A stretch of DNA of 64,000 bases from Zafaria cholistanensis (GCF_008580665.1 NZ_BKDJ01000010.1:45906-109905); one strand, 5' to 3'; shown: positions 16,772-25,560, numbered from the stretch's first letter. Numbers and translations are program-made. The notes: generated from the sequence alone by a model not told the origin.

Positions 16772-16894
16772 CGTTCCTCCTGTTTGCCGGGTTGGTCCCA
16801 GCCTAGGAGGGGTCCCTATGGGATCGCTGTGGCAGGGGGCAGGCCCCGCTGTGGCAACCCGAGCCGCCATCGGGGAGCTGTTGAGGCTCCCGCC

Positions 16895-17677
16895 CTACCC
16901 CAGCCGCCGCTGGCGGAACATGGGGAACTGCCGGCGCACCTCGGCGATCCGTTCCAGCGAAACGTCCGCGGCGGCCACGGAGGGTTCCAGCCCCAGCTCC
17001 GTGAGCACCGCGCCCATCGGGTCCACCAGCAGGCTGTGCCCCACCGAGACCGGCGGGGCCTGGCAGGCACCGGCCACGTAGAGCCCATTCTCGATGGCCC
17101 GGGCCTGGGCCAGGGCAATCCACTGCCGGGTCTTGTGCTCGCCCGGCACCCAGGAGGAGCACGCCAGCAGCACGTCGGCCCCGGCGTCGGACAGCGCCCG
17201 GGCCAGCTCCGGGAAGCGCAGGTCGTAGCAGGTCATCAGGCCAAAGTTCACGCCGCCGAAACCGAACACCACCGGTTCCGCCGAGGGCGCGGGCTTGATG
17301 AACCGGGATTCCCCGATCCCCTGGGCGTCGAAGAGGTGGATCTTCCGGTAGCGGGCCAGCAGGGCGCCGTCGGGCCCGAACGCGGCCAGCGTGTTGTAGG
17401 CGCGCTCCGGGTCCCCGGAGGCCTCGACGACGCCGGCCACCAGCGCCACCCCGTGCCGGCGCGCGATGCCGGCCAGGGCGGTGCCCACGGGACCGTCCAG
17501 GGGCTCGGCCACCGCGGGGAAGGAGGCGTCCACCACCTTCTTCTCATAGCTGGCGTACTCCGGGAAGGCCACCAGCTGTGCGCCGTCGCGGGCGGCCTGC
17601 GCGCTGAAGCGCTCGATCGCCGCGAGGTTGGCCTGGATGTCCGTCCCCGATTCCAGCTGCCCCAGCGCAATCCTCAC
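16895..17677 (-). CDS. Nitrilase-superfamily amidohydrolase (first copy)
   Basis: 260 residues from GTG 17677. Carbon-nitrogen hydrolase fold with the complete catalytic triad: Glu40 (AFPEYAS), Lys112 (RYRKIHLFD) and Cys150 (MTCYDLRFPE). Cleaves C-N bonds of amides or nitriles; members of this length include omega-amidase and carbamoylase types. It is the last gene of an operon with an APC permease and a second nitrilase-family protein. The start codon lies in a 14-base tandem repeat. Confidence 0.85.
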   Translation of the reverse strand: MRIALGQLESGTDIQANLAAIERFSAQAARDGAQLVAFPEYASYEKKVVDASFPAVAEPLDGPVGTALAGIARRHGVALVAGVVEASGDPERAYNTLAAFGPDGALLARYRKIHLFDAQGIGESRFIKPAPSAEPVVFGFGGVNFGLMTCYDLRFPELARALSDAGADVLLACSSWVPGEHKTRQWIALAQARAIENGLYVAGACQAPPVSVGHSLLVDPMGAVLTELGLEPSVAAADVSLERIAEVRRQFPMFRQRRLG

Positions 17678-17710
17678 GGCTTAATCCTCACAGCTCAATC
17701 CCCACGGCCC
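17669..17710. repeat. Three tandem 14-bp units across the nitrilase start codon
   Basis: Units at 17669-17682, 17683-17696 and 17697-17710 differ by one to a few bases. On the minus strand each contains GTGAGGATT or GTGGGGATT, so the start region of the nitrilase gene is present three times. Because 14 is not a multiple of three, the upstream two GTG codons open frames that end after five codons. Confidence 0.8.
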
Positions 17711-17738
17711 CAGCCCCCTTCCGCGCCTGTCCGGACGC

Positions 17739-19082
17739 CTAGGCCGCAACCTTTTCGGTGGCGGCCATCTCCGGCGGCGCCGCCTTGAAGCCCCGGGTGA
17801 TCGTGGCCAGCAGCAGGACGCCCGCGGCAAGCCAGCACAGTCCCAGCGTAATCGCGTGGCCGTCCAGCCGGGACAGCAGGTAGGCGCAGACAATTGCCCC
17901 GACCGCCGGCACCGCCACGTAGCTGACCGGGTTCAGCCGGTTCCCCTCCCGGCGCTGGCGCACGAAGTGGAAGACCACCGAGAGGTTGACCAGGGTGAAC
18001 GCGGTGAAGGCGCCGAAGTTGATGAAGGAGGTGGAGGTGGCCACGTCCAGGAAGATCGCGATCAGGCCCACCGCCCCGGTGACCGCCAGGTTCACCACCG
18101 GAGTGCGGAACCGCGGATCCAGCCGGCCGAACACCGCCTTGGGCAGCACCGCGTCGCGGCCCATCGCATAGAGCAGCCGGGAGGCGCTGGCCTGCGCGGC
18201 CAGGCCGGAGGCGAACTGCGCCACCACCAGGCCCGCCAGGAAGATGGCGCCGAAGAGCTGTCCGCCGATCTGCAGGGCGATGGCGCTGGCCGCCGAGGCG
18301 GAGTCCTCGAACACCCCGCCCGGGTGGACCAGCTGCGTCACGTAGGAGACCGCAATGAAGATTCCGCCGCCGATCAGGGCGATCAGCATGATGGCCCGGG
18401 GCATGTTCCTGCGCGGCTCGACGGTCTCCTCGGTGAGGGTGGTGACGGCGTCGAACCCCAGGAAGGAGTAGGCGGCGATGGCCGCGCCGGCGGTGATGGT
18501 GCCGAAGCTGGAGGTGGCGTTGAAGAACGGCTCGGTGCTGGCCAGGCCGCCGGCCCCGGAGGCGGAGACGACGCTGCCGATGGACAGCGCCACGAACAAT
18601 ACGATCACCAGCAGCTGGAACGCCATCAGGAGGAAGTTGGCCTTGTCCGCGACCTTGATGCCCAGGATGTTCAGGGCGGTGGTGACCAGGATGAACCCCA
18701 CGATCCACGCCGCGATGGGCACGCCCGGGAACTGGGCGCTGAGGTAGGAGCCGCCGATCAGCCAGATCACCATGGGCAGGAACAGGTAGTCCAGCAGGAT
18801 CGCCCACCCCACCAGGAAGCCCGCGCGCGGGTCGATGGACTTGCGCACGTAGGTGTAGGCGGATCCGGCCACCGGGTAGGCCGCGGCCATGCGCCCGTAG
18901 CTGTGCGCGGTGAACAGCATCGCCACCAGGGCCACCAGGTAGGCGGACGGGGAGGCTCCCCCGGTGGCCTCGGCAATGACGCCGAAGATCCCCAGGACGA
19001 TCAGCGGGGTGAGGTAGGCCAGCCCGAACAGGACCAGCGAGGGCAGCTTCAGCGTGGGTGCAAGTGTGGGTTGCGTTGTCAC
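17739..19082 (-). CDS. APC-family permease
   Basis: 447 residues from GTG 19082 (AAGGAA upstream). About 12 membrane segments. The first has the APC signature PSLVLFGLAYLTPLIVLGIFG, and AYPVAGSAYTYVRKSIDP follows segment two. A conserved AYSFLGFDAVTTLTEET stretch is the usual substrate-site loop of this family. It imports an amino acid, amine or amide. Flanked in the same operon by two nitrilase-family hydrolases (12 bases after one, 61 before the other), so it probably brings in their substrate. Confidence 0.85.
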   Translation of the reverse strand: MTTQPTLAPTLKLPSLVLFGLAYLTPLIVLGIFGVIAEATGGASPSAYLVALVAMLFTAHSYGRMAAAYPVAGSAYTYVRKSIDPRAGFLVGWAILLDYLFLPMVIWLIGGSYLSAQFPGVPIAAWIVGFILVTTALNILGIKVADKANFLLMAFQLLVIVLFVALSIGSVVSASGAGGLASTEPFFNATSSFGTITAGAAIAAYSFLGFDAVTTLTEETVEPRRNMPRAIMLIALIGGGIFIAVSYVTQLVHPGGVFEDSASAASAIALQIGGQLFGAIFLAGLVVAQFASGLAAQASASRLLYAMGRDAVLPKAVFGRLDPRFRTPVVNLAVTGAVGLIAIFLDVATSTSFINFGAFTAFTLVNLSVVFHFVRQRREGNRLNPVSYVAVPAVGAIVCAYLLSRLDGHAITLGLCWLAAGVLLLATITRGFKAAPPEMAATEKVAA

Positions 19083-19093
19083 CGGTGGGTTCC

Positions 19094-19972
19094 TTAGCGG
19101 TTGGTGGACTGCGGGGTCCAGGTGGCCGGGTCGATCCGGCCTTGGTAGATGGGCAGTTCGATGGCGGGCTCGCCGGCGTGGAACTGGGACCACGGGCGGT
19201 TGACGTTTTCGGTTCCGTGCGTGCGGACGCGTTCGACGGCGCCGAGGTCCAGGTCAGCGGCCAGCCGCGCCGGGGCGTCGTCCCCGGCCTCGGCAAGGGT
19301 GTTGCCTTCCGGATCGACGATCAGGCTGCGGCCCTGCCCGGTGGGGCCGGCGCAGTTCACGCTGACCATGAACACCTGGTTCACGATCGCGTTCGCCCGG
19401 GCCAGCACCAGTTCCTGCCGCCGGTCCGGGGTGGTGGTCTTGACCACGTTGAGGATCACCTCCGCACCCATCCAGGCCAGCTGGCGGGTCACCTCGGGGA
19501 ACCAGGCGTCATAGCAGATGTTCAGGCCCACCCGGCCGATCCCGTCCAGGTCCACGGTGGTGAAGCGGCTGCCGGGATCGTAGGGCTCGTGCGGGCGCCA
19601 GGGGAAGATCTTGCGGTAGTGGCCGGCGAGCTCCCCCTCGGGAGAGAACACCAGCGCGGTGTTGAACAGCTGGCCCTGCGGTCCGCGCTCGCAGACGCTG
19701 CCCGGGACCAGCCAGACGCCCAGTTCCGCGGCCAGCTCCCGCAGCCGGCTGACCCGCGGGCCGTCCAAGGGTTCGGCCGATTCCTGCAGCGCCTCGGTCC
19801 GCTGGAGGTCCGGACTGCCGTCGCCGAACAGGTGCAGTTCCGGGAAGACCACCAGCCGGGCTTCGGGGTGGTGCTCGACGGCGGCGCGGACCTCGGCGGC
19901 GAAGGCGGAGATCGGTTCGCCGATCAGGCGCGGCGGCGCCTGGACGGCGACAAGGGGAAGGGTGCGTGGCAC
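19094..19972 (-). CDS. Nitrilase-superfamily amidohydrolase (second copy)
   Basis: 292 residues from ATG 19972. Complete triad: Glu45 (VFPELHLFG), Lys121 (HYRKIFPW) and Cys153 (NICYDAWFPE). Shares the fold but little else with the copy at the end of the operon, so the two probably act on different intermediates. First gene of the operon; its promoter region contains the palindrome at 20011-20031 and is shared with the divergent GntR regulator. Confidence 0.85.
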   Translation of the reverse strand: MPRTLPLVAVQAPPRLIGEPISAFAAEVRAAVEHHPEARLVVFPELHLFGDGSPDLQRTEALQESAEPLDGPRVSRLRELAAELGVWLVPGSVCERGPQGQLFNTALVFSPEGELAGHYRKIFPWRPHEPYDPGSRFTTVDLDGIGRVGLNICYDAWFPEVTRQLAWMGAEVILNVVKTTTPDRRQELVLARANAIVNQVFMVSVNCAGPTGQGRSLIVDPEGNTLAEAGDDAPARLAADLDLGAVERVRTHGTENVNRPWSQFHAGEPAIELPIYQGRIDPATWTPQSTNR

Positions 19973-20010
19973 GGGCTCTCTCCAAGCTGGGCGGGTGTGG
20001 CTTTCGCCAT

Positions 20011-20031
20011 ATTAGATCATAATGAACTAAT
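20011..20031. promoter_or_regulatory. GntR/FadR-type operator palindrome
   Basis: A 21-base palindrome in an AT-rich stretch: outer arms ATTAG and CTAAT and inner arms TCAT and ATGA are all exact complements, with single mismatched bases between them and one central base. It lies between the divergent nitrilase operon and the GntR gene, where a regulator would control both. Confidence 0.65.
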
Positions 20032-20071
20032 TATGGAAGCAGGCGTTTTCCGGGCCCGTAAAGTGGAAGGC

Positions 20072-20830
20072 ATGAGCACCCGTCCCGCCCCCGGCGCAGG
20101 AGTGCCGGCCATCGATTCCGCAGCGCTGGCCGGTTACGACCGCCGCAGCGCCATCGATGCCGTAAAGCTGCGCATCGGCCTGGCCATCTCCCTGGGACTG
20201 CTCAAGCCCGGGGAACGCCTGCCGGACCAGCAGGAGGTCGCCTTGGGCCTGTCGGTGAGCCCGATCACCGCCCGCCGCGCGCTGGCCTCCCTGGCCGAGC
20301 AGGGCGTGGTGGTGCGGCGGCGGGGACGGGGAGGCGGAACGTTCGTCGCGGACGAGCCCCCGCACCGGGTGCTGCAGGAGCTGGCCGCCTCGCCGGCCGA
20401 ATCCCAGGCGGCGCACCGGCTGGTGGACCGCCGCCTGCTGTTCGAATGCGCGGTCACGCACTATGCCGCGGTGAACGCCACCGCGGAGCAGCTGGAGGAG
20501 CTGGGGCGCCTCACCGCGGAGATGGCCGCGTCCACCAACTGGTCCGACTACCACCAGGCGGACGAGCGGTTCCACCGGCTGGTTGCCGCGGCCTCCGGGC
20601 TGGGTACTGCGGTGGAGGCGTACAACGAGACCCTCACGGAGCTCTACGCCTACTTCATCCCCTATCCGATCGCGCTGCTGCACCAGTCCAACCAGGACCA
20701 CATTGCGCTGGTAGCTTCCCTGCAGGCCGGTGACGTGGCCGCGGCGGTGGAGGTGTCCCGCCGGCACGTGGACGTGCTGCACCGGACAATGTTCATGGGG
20801 CTGGCCGGCGGGACTTCCGCCCCGGAGTAG
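20072..20830 (+). CDS. GntR-family (FadR subfamily) regulator
   Basis: 252 residues from ATG 20072; an in-frame ATG at 20033 lies immediately after the operator and is less likely. N-terminal winged helix: LRIGLAISLGLLKPGERLPD, then VSPITARRALASLAEQGVVV and RGRGGGTFV. The C-terminal helical FCD-type domain (VDRRLLFECAVTH, ADERFHRLVAAASG, LVASLQAGDVAAAVE) binds the effector. Divergent from the nitrilase-permease operon, which it most likely controls. Confidence 0.9.
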   Translation: MSTRPAPGAGVPAIDSAALAGYDRRSAIDAVKLRIGLAISLGLLKPGERLPDQQEVALGLSVSPITARRALASLAEQGVVVRRRGRGGGTFVADEPPHRVLQELAASPAESQAAHRLVDRRLLFECAVTHYAAVNATAEQLEELGRLTAEMAASTNWSDYHQADERFHRLVAAASGLGTAVEAYNETLTELYAYFIPYPIALLHQSNQDHIALVASLQAGDVAAAVEVSRRHVDVLHRTMFMGLAGGTSAPE

Positions 20831-20836
20831 AGCAGT

Positions 20837-20862
20837 GGGATAAAGCTGCGGGATAAAGCTGC
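20837..20862. repeat. 13-bp tandem repeat after the GntR gene
   Basis: GGGATAAAGCTGC occurs twice in direct succession (20837-20849 and 20850-20862), beginning six bases after the GntR stop codon. Confidence 0.85.
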
Positions 20863-20891
20863 GAAGCGCAGGGAACACCGCCCTATCCGGG

Positions 20892-20921
20892 GACGGCCCC
20901 ACGCTGGGGCCCCGGGCCGTC
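20892..20921. terminator. Hairpin between convergent GntR and reductase genes
   Basis: GACGGCCC (20892-20899) and GGGCCGTC (20914-20921) pair, with a GC-rich loop that can fold further. It overlaps the stop codon of the minus-strand reductase. Confidence 0.4.
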
Positions 20922-21921
20922 AGACCGCGGCGGCGCGGGCTGCTGCCGCGCGGGCGTCCTCCTCGGCCAGGTCGGCGTTGATTGCCGCGGCGGCCATGGT
21001 TCCGGCCCCGCCGGCGACGGAGACCATGGCGGAGAGGTCGTTCGCGTTGCCCGCCGCCCACACGCCCTCGAGCGGGGTCCGCCCCATGGGACCGGTCTCG
21101 ATGAAACGGCCCATCGGCTGCTCGGACAGCGTGCCGCCGAGCTGTTCGTACAGTTCCGCGCGGGCGACCATCCGCGGACCCACGGCAAGCGCATCCACGT
21201 CCACGCGCGTCCCGTCCTCCAGGACCACCCCCAGCCCCGCCTCCGCGGCGGCACCCGTGCCCGGCCCGGCGTCCGGCGCCGTACCCTGCACCGATCCGGC
21301 AGCATCCAGGGACTCCACGCCCACCACCCGGCCGGGCACGGTCCGCACGCCGATTGCCTCCAGCTGCGCGGCCTCCTCCGGTTCGAAGCCGGGCAGCTGG
21401 TGCAGCAGGACGGTGACGCGGTCGCTGAGCTGGCGGAAGAGCAGGGCCTGGTGCATGGCCATGGGGGTGGTGGCGAGCACCCCGATCTTCCGCCCGCGGA
21501 CCTCCCACCCGTGGCAGTACGGGCAGTGCAGCACCCTCCTGCCCCAGTGCTCGCGCAGGCCGGGAACGTCGGGGAGTTCGTCCACCAGGCCGGTGGCAAG
21601 CAGCAGGCGGCGGGCGGTGGCGGTGTTGGCCGAACCCAGTTCGACGGCGAATCCGCCGTCTTCACGGCGGACGGAGACGGCCCGGTCCTGGAGGATGCGG
21701 GCGCCGTAGGACTCGGCCTCCGCGCGGCCGGCGGTGAGCAGTTCGAGCGGATTGACGCCCTCGCGGCCCAGCAGGTTGTGGGCCGAGTGGGCCGGGGCGT
21801 TGCGCGGTTCGCCGGCGTCGACCACCAGCACGTCGCGCAGCGAGCGGGCCAGGGTAGTGGCGGCGCTGAGGCCGGCCGCTCCCCCGCCGATGATCAGGAC
21901 ATCGTGGTGGGTGGTGGTCAT
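20920..21921 (-). CDS. Thioredoxin-reductase-like FAD oxidoreductase
   Basis: 333 residues from ATG 21921. FAD-binding Rossmann motif DVLIIGGGAAGLSAATTLA at the N-terminus and the redox pair CPYCHGWEV near residue 130, as in thioredoxin reductases and related disulfide reductases. A second FAD signature GVWAAGNANDLSAMV lies near the C-terminus. The NADPH-binding GxGxxA motif is poor (IGVLATTPMAMH), so it may act with another donor, as in ferredoxin- or flavin-linked relatives. No thioredoxin gene is adjacent. Also similar to the hydrogenase-maturation-like pyridine nucleotide-disulfide family common in actinobacteria. Confidence 0.8.
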   Translation of the reverse strand: MTTTHHDVLIIGGGAAGLSAATTLARSLRDVLVVDAGEPRNAPAHSAHNLLGREGVNPLELLTAGRAEAESYGARILQDRAVSVRREDGGFAVELGSANTATARRLLLATGLVDELPDVPGLREHWGRRVLHCPYCHGWEVRGRKIGVLATTPMAMHQALLFRQLSDRVTVLLHQLPGFEPEEAAQLEAIGVRTVPGRVVGVESLDAAGSVQGTAPDAGPGTGAAAEAGLGVVLEDGTRVDVDALAVGPRMVARAELYEQLGGTLSEQPMGRFIETGPMGRTPLEGVWAAGNANDLSAMVSVAGGAGTMAAAAINADLAEEDARAAAARAAAV

Positions 21922-22053
21922 GGGATCCTCCTGCTGGGGCGTAGGTAGGGGCGGATGGTGACCGTCCACGCCGGGCAGGTCGCGGAGAGCGTGCACCGGC
22001 GGCACCGCTCGTGGAATACGCTCGTGGAAGCCGCTTTTGGAACCCGCCGGTCC

Positions 22054-22329
22054 TCAGGCGGCGTCGTTGACGTTGCCCAACAGCCCGCCGTCCGCTGCCA
22101 GCAGCCGGCGGGCTTCCTTAAGTGCCCACCGCGAATCCTTCGTGTCCAGCTGCGCCAGCTGGAGGAGATTCGCGATGCGCTGTTCCCGGTGCAGCCTGGC
22201 GGTCGCTTCCGCCAGCTCGATCATGGCCAGCACGCGGGCATGGGCGCGCCGCCCGCGGGCCTCGTTGCTTGAGTCGTAGGCGTCGGTGGCGTCAACCACA
22301 TCCAGGGCCTCGGCGAGTAGGTGGCTCAT
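22054..22329 (-). CDS. Small helical protein after paralogue B (91 aa)
   Basis: From ATG 22329, with GGGGAAGGACG just upstream. Acidic and helical throughout (LAEALDVVDATDAYDSSNEA, ARVLAMIELAEATARLHREQ). It lies 163 bases downstream of the 617-residue paralogue B on the same strand. Unrecognised. No similarity seen to the 164-residue or 90-residue genes near paralogue A. Confidence 0.65.
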   Translation of the reverse strand: MSHLLAEALDVVDATDAYDSSNEARGRRAHARVLAMIELAEATARLHREQRIANLLQLAQLDTKDSRWALKEARRLLAADGGLLGNVNDAA

Positions 22330-22492
22330 CGTCCTTCCCCTGCTTCTGTATCCGGGTGGCCCGGCTGTGATCCAGGCCACCACATCCACTGCTTGGAGAT
22401 ACTGTACAGGGGGTTGTGGCAACCGGCCTGGAATTATGGCGAAAAGGGTTGCCCCGGCAGGGCGGGGCCCCGCGGGCACGCGGCCCCACGCC

Positions 22493-24346
22493 CTACGCCA
22501 GGTCCTTGTCGTGCACCCCCACGTCATGGAGCTCGATTCCGCCGTCGGGCAGCTTCCAGAAGTGCAGGCGCCTTGCCCCCGGGGTGTTCTCCTCCACGTA
22601 CATCCGGAAGCCCACGGCCCCGTCGTCGCGGGTATGGGGCGGGTTGTGCCCGCCGCGTCCGGTGCGCCACTCGTGCACCTGGCGTGGAACTGCCTGCCCC
22701 GGTTCCGCGGTGAGGAGGTCCACCAGCGCCTTGGCCGCTTTGTGCCGGATGTCCGGCGGCTGCGCGAAGTACGCCTTGGCGAACCCGGCCCCCACCCCGT
22801 ATTGCCGCAGCGGCCGGTCCGCCTTCTCGAGGGCCGGGATCCGCTCGACCCACGCCAGGTACACCTCGTGCCGCAACGCCTCCTCGCCGGTGGAAAACAG
22901 CTCCCGGGCCGGCCTGGCTTCCGCGGACTTCGCGCCCTTGCGGGCCAGCTTCTGCGCCTTGTTGCGCTGCTCGGAGATCCGCAGGTTCTCCATCCGCAGC
23001 CGGGCGGCCTCCGCCCGTTCCCGCGCCAGCTCCGCCTCCGCCTGCCCGGCCCGGGCGGCCGCGTCCTGGAGTACGACGGCGGCGGCTTCGGCCCGCTCCA
23101 CCCTCGCCTTCAATTCGGCCACCTTCAGCAGGGCCTCGGTCAGGGCCGCCCCGCCGCGGGCCTTGGCATCGGAGGCCGGATTCCCGGCAGCGGCGGCATC
23201 GGGCGGGAGGGGCCCTCCGGCAGGTCCGGGCAGGGCGGGTCCGCCTGAAGCATCCGCGGCCTGGGCGGGGGCGGGGGGCGGGACGGGGGCACCAGTCATG
23301 GCCGCGCCTGCCGGGGGCGTTCCTTTCCCCTGGGCCGGGACGGCTGCGGCCTCCGGAGCACGCACCGCGGCTTCCTCTCCGGCGTCGGACTCCTCTCCCG
23401 CGGGCGGCAGCAGGTCCCGGCCCTCCACCAGCCACGGCAGCCCGCCGCGCACCAGCACCGGCGCCGGGGCCACCGGATCGTCATCGTCCACATCCACCAG
23501 CCGCAGCCGCCGCCTGCCCGCCTCCAGCACCAGCCGGGCCGCGACCACCTGGCCGGGCGCGAGCAGGGAATCGACCCCGTCCAGCTCATTGGAGGACACG
23601 TCGGCCCGCAGGACCTCGATCTCCTCCCCCGGAAGCGGACTGAGCACCGCCCGGTCCACACTGGCGGTGAGCACCAGGCACAACACCACCTGGCCCCAGG
23701 TGTAGGCCTCCAGCAGCCGCGGCCGAAGCACGGAGCCGGCAATGTCCAGCGTGTGCCGTTCGGCATCGAACAGGCCCTGGACCTCTTGTTTCGGGGAGAG
23801 CAGCCAATCCAGCCGCACCCCCGGAACCACGTCCGGCTGCGCAATCTGGGCCATGCCGCCGTCGTCCAGTTCCACCCAGGCGCAGGCTCCCTCGGCGAAG
23901 AATCCCTTGACGGTGCCGGCTTTTTCCACCCGCGCCGGCGCGACGGGCTGCGCGGGGCCGGCTTCGGCGGCGGCCGGCCCGGGAAGGGCGAGCACCTCAT
24001 CGATCAGCTCCCGCGTGCGCCGCTCCACTTCCCGCGGGTCCCGGGCCATGAAGTAGCGGCCCGGCCCGGGGGCCAGCCCGTCCACCGGCCGCGGATAGAC
24101 CCGCGCCGCGTTGCCGAACACCTGCCAGTTCTCCGGAAGGTGCCGCTGCAGCTCGCGGGTCGGCGTCCCGTTGCGGACCAGGACGACGTCGGCCCAATCG
24201 CCCACCTCTTCCTCAATGCGCGCAGTGTCCAAGTGCAGTTCGCCGCTGCCGGGCACGCGGGAGACGATCACCAGGGGCTTGTCCCGCGGGGACATGACCA
24301 GGTCGGCCAGCTCCCGTCCGCTCCCCTGCCACATCGTCACCCCCAT
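22493..24346 (-). CDS. Paralogue B: OB-like, coiled-coil protein with conserved C-terminal beta domain (617 aa)
   Basis: From ATG 24346. Second member of the family at 11215-12990, with the same layout throughout: MGVTMW start, VGDWADVVLV, VFGNAARVYP, OB-like GTVKGFFAEGACAWVELDDG, YTWGQVVLCLV, LVDVDDDDPV, GGLPWL and GRDLLPP. Then come a long Ala/Pro-rich linker, a coiled coil (about residues 430-500) and the C-terminal domain with EALRHEVYLAWVERI and HFWKLPDGGIELHDVGVHD. Conservation is strongest at the two ends, while the linker varies in length and sequence. Cytoplasmic. Function unknown. Confidence 0.75.
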   Translation of the reverse strand: MGVTMWQGSGRELADLVMSPRDKPLVIVSRVPGSGELHLDTARIEEEVGDWADVVLVRNGTPTRELQRHLPENWQVFGNAARVYPRPVDGLAPGPGRYFMARDPREVERRTRELIDEVLALPGPAAAEAGPAQPVAPARVEKAGTVKGFFAEGACAWVELDDGGMAQIAQPDVVPGVRLDWLLSPKQEVQGLFDAERHTLDIAGSVLRPRLLEAYTWGQVVLCLVLTASVDRAVLSPLPGEEIEVLRADVSSNELDGVDSLLAPGQVVAARLVLEAGRRRLRLVDVDDDDPVAPAPVLVRGGLPWLVEGRDLLPPAGEESDAGEEAAVRAPEAAAVPAQGKGTPPAGAAMTGAPVPPPAPAQAADASGGPALPGPAGGPLPPDAAAAGNPASDAKARGGAALTEALLKVAELKARVERAEAAAVVLQDAAARAGQAEAELARERAEAARLRMENLRISEQRNKAQKLARKGAKSAEARPARELFSTGEEALRHEVYLAWVERIPALEKADRPLRQYGVGAGFAKAYFAQPPDIRHKAAKALVDLLTAEPGQAVPRQVHEWRTGRGGHNPPHTRDDGAVGFRMYVEENTPGARRLHFWKLPDGGIELHDVGVHDKDLA

Positions 24347-24575
24347 GGCATCCGCGCCTTCCCCTGCCGCATTCCGCGGCGGCCGTTTAGCGTCAAACCC
24401 GCACAAGTGGTCACGGCCGGCGCACCAGCGCGGCTGCGTCCCCCGAAACCCCGTTCTCCGTATTGTGCCCCACGCGGGCGCGCGACGTGCCGGACGGGTT
24501 TTGGGAAGCGGGCGGGAGGACCTTCAAGCGTCGACCTTCAAGCCTCAAGGGCGCGGGCCGGTCCCCGGCGGACCC

Positions 24576-25304
24576 TCATTCCAATTCGTCGGCAAAGACG
24601 TGGGCAATGAGTTTCCACACGTTGCGGCCGGCGTCCCGGAAGGCCGGCTCCAATTCCATGGGATCGCGCTCGCGCCGGTAGAGCGTTGCCCAGTGGTCGA
24701 TCATGAACTCGACCTGGTCCCGCCGCCGGAACGCCCAGAACCCGCGGGCGGGGTCCCCGGAGGGAACCTCTCCGATGCGCTCGCGCTGCTCCGCCGCGCC
24801 AGGGAATTCCTCGAAGAGGTGCCGGCTGGGGCCACGGTCTTCCCCGGGGGCGTCGATGTAGGCGGAGCGCACCTCCCATGGCTGCGCCCCGTTGGCGCTG
24901 GCCTCCACCAGTATGGTGATCAACCGGTAGCTGAGGAGATGGCCGGTGGTTGCCAGGCGCTTGCGCGGGGCGGCGAGGCCGGCGTCGGACTCCAAGCGCG
25001 TCACCGTCCGCAACGGTTCCGTCGAGAACACCTCCGCCCACCCGAACCCCAGCGCGCCATCCCCACCGTCCTTGCCGTCGCCGGGAAGGTTGACCCCCAG
25101 GCTCCCGGCCCGATTGAGGTCGACGAGCGTGCGTCCCGCCGACTCGTCGAAGAGGGCCAGGGAGTCGTGTGGACCGTCCGGGGGATGCCGCTCGATGATC
25201 GCCAACTGGGGGTGGCGCCTGCACAGTTCCGTGGCGATCCACCAACTCCGTGCGTTGATGAGGCGAAAATCGAACCTTTTGCCGTCAACCATCCAGGGCG
25301 TCAT
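24576..25304 (-). CDS. Unrecognised protein, possibly a TY-Chap-type peptide-binding domain (242 aa)
   Basis: From ATG 25304. RSWWIATELCRRHPQLAIIE and a later LVDLNRAGSLGVN recall the TY-Chap (YbjN/CesT-like chaperone) families, from memory and weakly. The C-terminal half has SYRLITILVEASANGAQPWE and a Trp/Asp-rich stretch FRRRDQVEFMIDHWATLYR. No signal peptide. No obvious operon partner; the next minus-strand gene begins 271 bases further on. Confidence 0.6.
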   Translation of the reverse strand: MTPWMVDGKRFDFRLINARSWWIATELCRRHPQLAIIERHPPDGPHDSLALFDESAGRTLVDLNRAGSLGVNLPGDGKDGGDGALGFGWAEVFSTEPLRTVTRLESDAGLAAPRKRLATTGHLLSYRLITILVEASANGAQPWEVRSAYIDAPGEDRGPSRHLFEEFPGAAEQRERIGEVPSGDPARGFWAFRRRDQVEFMIDHWATLYRRERDPMELEPAFRDAGRNVWKLIAHVFADELE

Positions 25305-25440
25305 GCGGCCATTTTCCGCCCGGCAGGGCCAAATCACTACACCGGGGCGGTGCGCCGCCCCGACGCGGCTGGTTATCTGTGCTGAGTTATCCGCGCAGGC
25401 CCAGCTTCGCCACCTGGTCCCAGGTGGAGGCCGGTGCGGC

Positions 25441-25560
25441 CTATGCCGGAGTCGCGGCCAGTCCGCCGGCCGCGCCGGTGAGGGCCAGGGCCGCCAGCCC
25501 TGCGGCCAGAATGCGGCGAATGCGGCGAATGCGGGCGATGCTGGATAGCGCCCCGGTCAT
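25441..25560 (-). pseudogene. Signal peptide with an early stop: small secreted protein or remnant
   Basis: ATG 25560 opens 39 codons that read as a Sec signal peptide: a basic start with three IRR units, then LAAGLAALALTGAAGG and a TPA cleavage-like end, followed by TAG at 25441. After the stop the same frame continues as AAPASTWDQVAKLGLRG to a TAA at 25387-25389, which reads like the first residues of a mature secreted protein. This is either a nonsense-broken small secreted protein or the truncated end of a larger one. The rest of 25305-25609 holds nothing else I can support. Confidence 0.4.
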
